Made by a program: the position numbers and the translations under genes. A model generated the notes under the pieces. The model ran no database searches. It saw only the letters and a list, made by a program, of their open reading frames with translations, and was not told where the DNA came from. Below are positions 1 to 7,320 of a stretch of DNA of 64,000 nt, piece by piece. Origin of the DNA: Rhizobium sp. WSM4643 (GTDB lineage: Bacteria; Pseudomonadota; Alphaproteobacteria; Rhizobiales; Rhizobiaceae); contig NZ_CP104040.1 in the NCBI RefSeq assembly GCF_025152745.1, forward strand, positions 4,183,501 to 4,247,500, written 5' to 3'. Numbering within the stretch: position 1 is the stretch's first letter; the number at the start of each line of letters is the position of its first letter.

Positions 1-1
1 T

Positions 2-679
2 GGCCGCAATCTCGCCGGTCTTCGCTCACTGCTGCGCCATCTCGAAAAGAGAGGCCTGGTCAACGCCGCCGGTGCTGCCGCGGTGCGCTCGCCGAAACAA
101 CCGAAATCGCTGCCCAAGCCGCTGTCGGACACCCAGGCGATCAACGTCGTCAGCGACGACGCCCAGCTCCATGACGAACCCTGGATTGCGGCCCGCGATG
201 CGGCGGTCATGACGCTGCTCTACGGCTGCGGCCTGCGCATCTCCGAGGCGCTGGATCTTACGCCCGCCGACCTGCAGAAGGGCGCGACGACTCTGCGCAT
301 CACCGGCAAGGGCAACAAGACGCGGCTGGTGCCGCTGCTCTCCGTGGTTTTCGACGCCGTCGAGAAATACCGCACGCTCTGCCCATATCATCTCGAAAGC
401 GGCGAGCCGCTGTTTCGCGGCGCCCGCGGCGGCAAGCTGCAAGCGGCAATCATCCAGCGGACCATGCAGAAGATGCGCAGCGCCTTCGGCCTGCCGGAAA
501 CGGCGACACCGCATGCATTGCGCCACTCCTTTGCCACCCACCTGCTGGCCGGCGGTGGTGATCTGCGCACCATCCAGGAATTACTCGGCCATGCCAGTCT
601 TGCCACAACACAGGTCTATACCGGCGTCGATGCATCGCGGCTGCTCGAGGTGTATGATCGGGCGCATCCGCGCGCCTAG
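2..679 (+). CDS. xerC: Tyrosine recombinase XerC, 5' end cut by window edge
   Basis: Site-specific tyrosine recombinase that, with XerD, resolves chromosome dimers at dif during cell division. Only the last 225 codons are in the window, and the frame is open from base 2. All catalytic motifs are visible: the Arg in LRISEALDL, the beta-hairpin Lys in ITGKGNKTR, the HxxR box in HALRHSFATHLL, and the terminal His and nucleophile Tyr in LLGHASLATTQVYT. The N-terminal SAM-like core-binding domain is mostly missing because of the window edge. XerD is a close paralogue, so XerC rather than XerD is an inference from general similarity; the enzyme family itself is secure. Confidence 0.9.
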   Translation, partial: GRNLAGLRSLLRHLEKRGLVNAAGAAAVRSPKQPKSLPKPLSDTQAINVVSDDAQLHDEPWIAARDAAVMTLLYGCGLRISEALDLTPADLQKGATTLRITGKGNKTRLVPLLSVVFDAVEKYRTLCPYHLESGEPLFRGARGGKLQAAIIQRTMQKMRSAFGLPETATPHALRHSFATHLLAGGGDLRTIQELLGHASLATTQVYTGVDASRLLEVYDRAHPRA

Positions 680-752
680 CGCATCGGAGAAGTACGACGC
701 GCAAATTGAAAGTGTTAAAGCGCATGGCATCGATCCAATTGAATGTGAGGCG
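680..752. repeat. Degenerate Rhizobium intergenic repeat
   Basis: Just after the xerC stop lies a non-coding stretch with the fragments AAATTGAAAGTGTTAAAGCGC and, further on, GAGGCGCTTTAA. They resemble scrambled pieces of the palindromic element seen in full at 61913-62022. Low confidence; it may be a decayed copy. Confidence 0.35.
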
Positions 753-754
753 CT

Positions 755-770
755 TTAAGCTTTCGTTAAG
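755..770. promoter_or_regulatory. TTAA-N7-TTAA box (CtrA-type)
   Basis: The sequence TTAAGCTTTCGTTAAG is an exact match to the TTAA-N7-TTAA core recognised by the cell-cycle regulator CtrA in alphaproteobacteria. It lies 76 bases before the chosen start of the TraB/GumN gene. The match is seen directly; CtrA binding is inferred. Confidence 0.4.
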
Positions 771-846
771 GCCTTCTCTTAAAGGAATATGCGCAAGCCG
801 AGCGTAGAGCATGAAGCCTACGGAGCATGTGATCGGAACACCCATC

Positions 847-1923
847 ATGACGACATCAATCGGCCGCCGGACGTCTTACCTCGCAGTGCCGGCCAATCTG
901 TTGCTCTGGCTGATCGCGGCCTTTCACATGCTGCTTCTTGCCGCCCTGTTTGCCGCCTTCCTGACGGCAAGGCCGGCGGCGGCCGAAGATGTCGCCTGCA
1001 CCGGCCGCAACCTGATGGTCGAACTGCAGCAGAGCGACCCTGCCCGCTATGCCGAGGCGCTGAAGGAAGCCGACGCCACGCCGAACGGCAAGGGCATCTT
1101 CTGGAAAATCGAGAAGCCGGGACTTGCACCCTCGTGGCTGCTCGGCAGCATGCATGTCACCGATCCGCGCGTGCTTGCCCTGCCGCCGCGCGCCCAGGCA
1201 GCCCATGACGCCGCCGACACCATCATCATCGAATCCGACGAGATCCTCGATGAGCGGAAGGCGACCGCCGCCCTGCTCGCAAAGCCAGAGCTGACGATGT
1301 TCATCGACGGCACGACGATCGATAAGCTGCTCTCCCCCGAGGACTACAAGCGCCTCGAGACCGGCCTCAAACAGCGCGGCATCCCGATCAGCGCCGTTTC
1401 CCGGATGCGGCCCTGGATGATTTCCAGCGCCGTCGCGCTTCCGGCCTGCGAAATCGCCCGTAAGGCGAAAGGCGGGCAGTTCCTCGACCAGAAGATCGCC
1501 ACCGACGCCGTTGCTCAGGGCAAGCAGGTCAAGGGGCTGGAGACGCTTGCCGAACAGATCCAGGCTATGGCCGATCTGCCGGTCGAATTCCATCTAAAAT
1601 CGCTGATCGAGACGCTGGAACTCGGCGACAAGATGAGCGATGTCGTCGAGACGATGACCGACCTCTACCTCTCCGGCGATATCGGCATGACCATGCCGAT
1701 GCTGAAAACCGTGACACCGGAGGAGGAAGGCGAAAACAGCGATTATGCCGCCTTCGAACAGCGCGTCATCCTCGACCGCAACAAGGTGATGGCCGAGCGC
1801 GCCGCGCCCATTCTCGACGGCGGCAACGTCTTCATGGCCGTCGGCGCCCTGCACCTGCCCGGCAAGGAAGGCGTTATCGAGCTGCTGCGCCAGCAGGGCT
1901 TCACCGTGACCGCGGTAAACTGA
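847..1923 (+). CDS. TraB/GumN family protein, membrane-anchored or exported
   Basis: A 358-aa member of the TraB/GumN family, erythromycin-esterase-like folds thought to be metalloproteases; the substrate is unknown. An N-terminal hydrophobic segment (about residues 11-46) ends in ARPAAAE, so the protein is probably exported or anchored with its domain in the periplasm. The two family signature motifs are present: GSMHVTD at residues 100-106 and a C-terminal VGALHLPGKEGV. Start: ATG 847 puts the hydrophobic segment close to the N terminus; ATG 811 would add 12 residues and cannot be excluded. A CtrA-type box lies upstream at 755-770. It is followed by a convergent cytochrome b561 gene 12 bases away. 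Confidence 0.8.
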   Translation: MTTSIGRRTSYLAVPANLLLWLIAAFHMLLLAALFAAFLTARPAAAEDVACTGRNLMVELQQSDPARYAEALKEADATPNGKGIFWKIEKPGLAPSWLLGSMHVTDPRVLALPPRAQAAHDAADTIIIESDEILDERKATAALLAKPELTMFIDGTTIDKLLSPEDYKRLETGLKQRGIPISAVSRMRPWMISSAVALPACEIARKAKGGQFLDQKIATDAVAQGKQVKGLETLAEQIQAMADLPVEFHLKSLIETLELGDKMSDVVETMTDLYLSGDIGMTMPMLKTVTPEEEGENSDYAAFEQRVILDRNKVMAERAAPILDGGNVFMAVGALHLPGKEGVIELLRQQGFTVTAVN

Positions 1924-1935
1924 GCCCGTCGGCGC

Positions 1936-2436
1936 TCAGCCGAGCGTCATGCGGCGCAGAACATTGCTTTTCCAATAGAACTGATGGACGAGGGCGCCGG
2001 CGACATGCGCCGCGATCAGCGCCCAGAGAATGATTTTCAGCACATCCGCGTGGAACGAACCGGCGGCATCGATACCGAAATAGTAGGCGGCGACGCCGGA
2101 AAGCGGCATCGCGAAGATCAGGATGTAAAGGCCGGCATGGGCAAGCCTTGCTGCAAGACGGAAGATCGCCGGCTCCTGCGCGATCTCATCCGGAACGCCC
2201 TTCGTAAAACGCAACCCGAGCCTGAGCGCAGCAAGCACCAGAATGGCGATGCCGACATAGGCATGGATATTTGCCGATGAAATCTGCTCGGGCGTCGGCA
2301 CCTGGCCCCTGCGCATGAGGCGATGCCAGATATTCATGCCATCGGGAAACAGCAGGTTGAAGAAGATCAGCAGCGCTATGGCCCAGTGAAGAAAACGCTG
2401 GCTCAGGCTGTAACTCATGATGGGCGGCTGCTGCAT
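1936..2436 (-). CDS. Cytochrome b561 family protein
   Basis: A 166-aa integral inner-membrane di-heme cytochrome of the bacterial b561 (CybB-like) family, which moves electrons between quinol and small acceptors. Four hydrophobic helices can be seen, with candidate heme-ligand histidines in RFLHW near the N terminus, IHAYVG, LAHAGLY and HVAGALVHQFYW. Start ATG 2436 is preceded by AAGG at good spacing, and MSYSLSQRF at 2418 is an alternative. A longer open frame to 2514 adds a cysteine-rich stretch atypical of the family and was rejected. It is monocistronic, running towards the TraB/GumN gene. Confidence 0.8.
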   Translation of the reverse strand: MQQPPIMSYSLSQRFLHWAIALLIFFNLLFPDGMNIWHRLMRRGQVPTPEQISSANIHAYVGIAILVLAALRLGLRFTKGVPDEIAQEPAIFRLAARLAHAGLYILIFAMPLSGVAAYYFGIDAAGSFHADVLKIILWALIAAHVAGALVHQFYWKSNVLRRMTLG

Positions 2437-2538
2437 TTCTGGACCTTCAAGGGATGCTGAACTCAACGATACGCAACAACTAAAACAGCCGCCTGCCTTC
2501 CGGCAAGCGGCCATATGCTTTGTTACGAATATGTAAGA

Positions 2539-3945
2539 TTACATATGGATCGGCTTGAAGAAGGTTGCGAGCGCAGCCTCTTTTACCGCTTCCGACATTG
2601 TCGGATGCGCGTGGCAGGTACGGCCCAGATCTTCCGACGAACCGCCGAACTCCATCAGCACGGCGATCTCGTGGATCATCTCGCCGGCGCCGAAGCCGAC
2701 GACATGGCCGCCGAGCACCCGGTCGGTTTCCTTGTCAGCAAGGATCTTGACGAAGCCGTCCGTTGCCAGCATCGCGCGCGCCCGGCCGTTCGCCGTGAAA
2801 GGGAACTTACCGACCTTGTAGGCGACGCCTGCCGCCTTCAGCTCTTCCTCGGTCTTGCCGACGGAAGCGATTTCCGGCTGGGTGTAGACGACGCTCGGAA
2901 TGACCTCGTAGTTCACATGGCCATGCTGTCCGGCGAGGATTTCGGCAAGCGCCACGCCCTCGTCTTCCGCCTTGTGCGCCAGCATCGGACCCTTGACCAC
3001 ATCGCCGATCGCATAGATGCCTGCGACATTGGTCTTGAAGTGACCGTCGATCTCGACACGGCCGCGGTTGTCGAGCGTCACACCGGCTTCTTCGAGGCCA
3101 AGACCGGCCGTATAGGGGTTGCGGCCGGTGGCGATCAGCACGACCTCGGCGTCGAGCGTCACCTTGTCGCCGCCCTTGACGGGCTCGAAAGTGACCTTGG
3201 CGCCCTTGTCGCCCTTTTCGACGCCGGTAACCTTGGAACTGAGATTGAATTCGATGCCCTGCTTGGCCAGCATGCGCTGGAATTGCTTGGAGACTTCGCC
3301 GTCCATGCCGCCAAGGATGGTGTCGAGATATTCGACGACGGTGACTTTGGCGCCGAGGCGCGACCAGACGGAACCGAGCTCGAGGCCGATGACGCCGCCG
3401 CCGACGACGATCAGCGTTTCCGGCACCTTCTCCAGTGCGATGCCGCCGGTGGACGAGATGATGGTCTTTTCGTCGATCTCGACCTGCACGCCGGGAATGC
3501 CGGCGACGTCGGAGCCGGTGGCGATGACGATGTTCTTGCCTTCGATCTCCTGCACCTTGCCGTCATCGGCGGTGACGGAGACCTTGCCGGCCGAGACGAT
3601 CTTGCCGGTACCCTGGAAGGAGTCGATCTTGTTCTTCTTGAAGAGGAAAGCGACGCCGTCGACATTCGACTTCACCGTCGCATCCTTGTGGGCCATCATA
3701 TTGCCGAGATTGAGCGTCGGCGCCGGGACGTCGATACCGAGTGCGCTCATCCCGTGGCCGGCCTGATGGAACATTTCGGAGGCATGCAGCAGCGCCTTCG
3801 ACGGAATGCAGCCGACGTTCAGGCAGGTGCCACCATAGGTCGCCCGCTTTTCAACGACGGCGACCTTGAGGCCAAGCTGGGCCGCCTTGACGGCACAGAC
3901 ATAGCCACCCGGGCCGGTTCCGATAATGATCACATCGTAGGACAT
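2539..3945 (-). CDS. lpdA: Dihydrolipoyl dehydrogenase (E3)
   Basis: The 468-aa FAD flavoprotein that reoxidises the lipoamide of 2-oxo-acid dehydrogenase complexes with NAD. N-terminal FAD-binding motif GTGPGGYVCA, redox-active disulfide Cys41/Cys46 in GGTCLNVGC, NAD-binding motif VVGGGVIGLELGS, second FAD motif IYAIGDVVKGPML, and the catalytic His-Glu pair near the C terminus (HAHPTMSEAVKE, about His447 and Glu452). Full length. As last gene of the mdh-suc block it most likely supplies E3 to the 2-oxoglutarate dehydrogenase complex encoded just upstream, though in this order it could be shared with other complexes. Confidence 0.97.
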   Translation of the reverse strand: MSYDVIIIGTGPGGYVCAVKAAQLGLKVAVVEKRATYGGTCLNVGCIPSKALLHASEMFHQAGHGMSALGIDVPAPTLNLGNMMAHKDATVKSNVDGVAFLFKKNKIDSFQGTGKIVSAGKVSVTADDGKVQEIEGKNIVIATGSDVAGIPGVQVEIDEKTIISSTGGIALEKVPETLIVVGGGVIGLELGSVWSRLGAKVTVVEYLDTILGGMDGEVSKQFQRMLAKQGIEFNLSSKVTGVEKGDKGAKVTFEPVKGGDKVTLDAEVVLIATGRNPYTAGLGLEEAGVTLDNRGRVEIDGHFKTNVAGIYAIGDVVKGPMLAHKAEDEGVALAEILAGQHGHVNYEVIPSVVYTQPEIASVGKTEEELKAAGVAYKVGKFPFTANGRARAMLATDGFVKILADKETDRVLGGHVVGFGAGEMIHEIAVLMEFGGSSEDLGRTCHAHPTMSEAVKEAALATFFKPIHM

Positions 3946-3969
3946 TGCTTCTTTCCCTTTGGATTTCGT

Positions 3970-4038
3970 TTAATCGGCCGCGTGCGACATCAGGCCGAGG
4001 AACTCGAGAATATATTGCAGGCTGTTTTCCCAGTCGTT
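3970..4038 (-). other. 22-codon in-frame open stretch after the SDR stop
   Basis: Directly after the SDR TAG stop the same frame stays open for 22 codons (beginning NDWENSL, ending GLMSHAAD) before TAA. The residue pattern is protein-like, but there is no ATG, GTG or TTG start before codon 17. It may be the tail of a decayed gene, a read-through extension or chance. Translation is unproven. Confidence 0.25.
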
Positions 4039-4791
4039 CTAGCGGCCGCCGCTCACATTGAGGATCGCGCCGGTGATATAGGAGGCCGAAGGCGACAGAA
4101 GATAGAGGATCGCATCGGCCACCTCCTCGGGCGTGCCCGCGCGCTGCATCGGGATCGACGGCGCCAGCTCGCGCGGCCGATCCGGCAGGCCGCCGGAGGC
4201 ATGAAGGTCGGTTTCGATGACGCCGGGCCTTATCGCATTCACGCGGATACCCTCGGCTGCGACCTCGCGCGCCAGCCCGACGGTGAACGTATCGATCGCC
4301 GCCTTCGAGGCGGCATAATCGACATATTGCGTCGCCGAACCGAGGACCGCCGCCATCGACGAGATGTTGACGATCGCGCCGCCCTTCCCGCCATGCCGGC
4401 TCGACATGCGACGTATGGCCTCTGCGGCGCAGAGGATCGACCCGGTCACATTGACGCGCAGCATGCGCTCGATCCGCTCTACCGACATCTCGTCGACGCG
4501 CTGCGGAAAATCGACGACGCCGGCATTGTTGACGAGCCCGTCGAGCCGGCCAAAATGCCGGTCGACCGCAGCAAACATCGAGACGATATCCGCAGCCTTG
4601 CCGACATCGCCCTGGATCGCCACGGCCTCACCGCCATCCTCGACAATCGCAGCCACGACGGCATCCGCGGCTTGACGGTTGGCGGCGTAGTTCACCGCAA
4701 CACGCCAGCCCTGGCGCGCGGCGAGCCGCGAAGCCGCGGCGCCGATACCCCGGCTTCCGCCGGTAATGAGAACCACAGGTGCATCGCTCAT
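4039..4791 (-). CDS. SDR family NAD(P)-dependent oxidoreductase
   Basis: A 250-aa classical short-chain dehydrogenase/reductase, similar to glucose-1-dehydrogenase or 3-oxoacyl-ACP-reductase types. Cofactor motif TGGSRGIG (residues 10-17), NNAG at 88-91, catalytic Ser145 and the YxxxK pair Tyr159/Lys163, and the usual C-terminal ending NVSGGR. Start ATG 4791 has AAGGAG seven bases upstream and overlaps the stop of the preceding gene as ATGA, so the two are translationally coupled. The basic residues after the first strand suggest NADP. The substrate cannot be told from sequence. It sits between a small secreted protein and lpdA. Confidence 0.85.
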   Translation of the reverse strand: MSDAPVVLITGGSRGIGAAASRLAARQGWRVAVNYAANRQAADAVVAAIVEDGGEAVAIQGDVGKAADIVSMFAAVDRHFGRLDGLVNNAGVVDFPQRVDEMSVERIERMLRVNVTGSILCAAEAIRRMSSRHGGKGGAIVNISSMAAVLGSATQYVDYAASKAAIDTFTVGLAREVAAEGIRVNAIRPGVIETDLHASGGLPDRPRELAPSIPMQRAGTPEEVADAILYLLSPSASYITGAILNVSGGR

Positions 4792-5318
4792 GTCGCACAC
4801 TCCTTAAATGTCAGCACGTCCCAGGGTGCCACCACGGCCTTGCCCTCGCCCCAGGCGCTGGATTCGCGGATGGCGGGACCAAGGCCGGGGAGCACGAGCT
4901 TTTCGGCCGCCGCAGCGCCTTCAGGCTGCAGATTGTCCATCTCGCCATCGGCATCCATGCCATAGACGGCGCCCTGCCAAACCGTGCAGGCATCGAGATC
5001 GGCGCCGGTCGCATCCCCTTCGGGGCAGTTGAACATCAGAATGCCGATGGCGCGCACCGGATCTTCCGAGGGCATGACATAACCGTCCATCACGACGGAT
5101 GTCTTGAGCGCGCTGACCTTGAACTGGTTGCTGGCGGCGGCCGATGGAGAATTCAGCGGCGCAAAGCGCAATTCATAGGCGCCGTCACGATCGACGTAGA
5201 CCGCCCGTTCCTGCTTGCATGCCGCACCGAACGTGGACGCCGGAACGGCGAAAAACGCAACGGCTGCGATTGCAGCCACGCCTTTCCGTCTCGTCGTGAT
5301 CACGATCCTTCCGCTCAT
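4788..5318 (-). CDS. Small secreted protein of unknown function
   Basis: A 176-aa protein I do not recognise. The N terminus (basic TTRRKG followed by a hydrophobic run ending near STFGAA) is a signal peptide. The mature part has four cysteines (CKQER, FNCPEG, DACTVW, FKECAT), consistent with disulfides in the periplasm. ATG 5318 overlaps the upstream stop (ATGA) and the gene's own stop overlaps the SDR start, so three genes are chained. The context, next to a broken DUF4241 gene, gives no functional clue. A longer open frame reaching 5651 runs through a repeat and is not used. Confidence 0.65.
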   Translation of the reverse strand: MSGRIVITTRRKGVAAIAAVAFFAVPASTFGAACKQERAVYVDRDGAYELRFAPLNSPSAAASNQFKVSALKTSVVMDGYVMPSEDPVRAIGILMFNCPEGDATGADLDACTVWQGAVYGMDADGEMDNLQPEGAAAAEKLVLPGLGPAIRESSAWGEGKAVVAPWDVLTFKECAT

Positions 5319-5524
5319 TGCAGCTTCGGCTCCTTCCGCCCGTCGGCATTCTCGAGGAAGCTGAAATCCGTCAGCAGCACCAGCGCGCGGCCGTCCCTGT
5401 CGAGCCCCCAGAAAACCGGATAGAGACCGTCGCCCCAGCCGCTCCAGAACACTGCGACATTGCCCTTTTTGCGGGCAACAGGCCGGTGCAGCGCATAAGG
5501 CAGCCGAGGCGGAGACTGGGACAT
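5315..5524 (-). pseudogene. C-terminal remnant of a DUF4241 protein
   Basis: A 69-codon frame whose core (NVAVFWSGWGDG, YPVFWGLDRDG, LLTDF) matches the conserved C-terminal end of DUF4241 proteins, which are usually about 200 residues or longer. The frame stays open and protein-like for about 19 more codons upstream (ending RAFFFALPPRM), and then runs into the palindromic repeat at 5599-5696. The N-terminal two thirds are missing, so this is probably a gene truncated at the repeat. It may still be translated from ATG 5524 and couple to the next gene by an ATGA overlap. Confidence 0.6.
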
Positions 5525-5598
5525 GCGCGGCGGCAGCGCAAAGAAGAAGGCGCGCCGCTCGCATGATCCGGTTCCGCATCGAAAGCGCTCCCCTTGAG

Positions 5599-5694
5599 CA
5601 ATTCCAGCAAAAGTGTGCAGCGGTTTTGCGTTCGGAATTGCGTGAAAACAAATAGTTAGAGTATTTCCGTGATTCGAAGAAAAACGGAAATACT

Positions 5695-5696
<2 letters not shown>
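5599..5696. repeat. Two-hairpin Rhizobium repeat; also the sucB terminator region
   Basis: Two hairpins in a row. The first (5599-5640) starts CAATTCCAGCAAAA and ends TTTTGCGTTCGGAATTG. The second is a perfect 13-bp inverted repeat, AGAGTATTTCCGT (5658-5670) with its complement at 5684-5696. The layout matches the common tripartite intergenic element of Rhizobium. It overlaps the last codon of sucB, so it probably also forms the structure at the 3' end of that transcript. Confidence 0.75.
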
Positions 5697-6957
<1,261 letters not shown>

Positions 6958-6996
6958 TGTTCAGATCCTGATTTCGTGTGTTTTCGTTTATGCGTT

Positions 6997-7305
6997 TCAG
7001 ACGGCGGGCGGCCGCGAGATGATCGAGGGCATCGGCAGGATATCGAAGCGGAAACCGAAACCGGAAGCGATGATAGGATCGCCGTCGGCAAGAAGCTGTG
7101 CCGCTGCTTGATCCTCGACTTCGACGATCGCCATGCCCCAGGCGCCTTCACCCTCGAAGACCGGGCCGACGACGATTGCCGATCCCGCAAGGGCGTTCCG
7201 ATGCCAGTATTCGGCATGGCGTTTCATCGCCGCCATTTCCTCCCCGGTCCCGTCATGCGGGAAAGTGGGGCGCGGCGGCTGTAATCTCAGAAAGAAATAA
7301 GCCAT
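6997..7305 (-). CDS. YCII-domain protein inside the suc operon
   Basis: A 102-aa small protein of the YCII (YciI-like) family, ferredoxin-like folds with a His-Asp pair of unclear catalytic role. The family pattern is clear: FPHDGTGEE, HAEYWHR, VVGPVFEG, WGMAIVEV. It is 15 bases from the sucA stop and about 40 bases before sucB, so it is co-transcribed between the E1 and E2 subunits of 2-oxoglutarate dehydrogenase. No link to the complex is known to me. Function is inferred only at family level. Confidence 0.75.
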   Translation of the reverse strand: MAYFFLRLQPPRPTFPHDGTGEEMAAMKRHAEYWHRNALAGSAIVVGPVFEGEGAWGMAIVEVEDQAAAQLLADGDPIIASGFGFRFDILPMPSIISRPPAV

Positions 7306-7320
7306 TGCGCCCCCCTTGTT

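Noticed and set aside
2515..4965. Very long plus-strand frame (816 codons) opposite lpdA and the SDR
   Set aside because: Antisense shadow of high-GC coding DNA; the minus-strand proteins are clearly LpdA and an SDR with full motifs.
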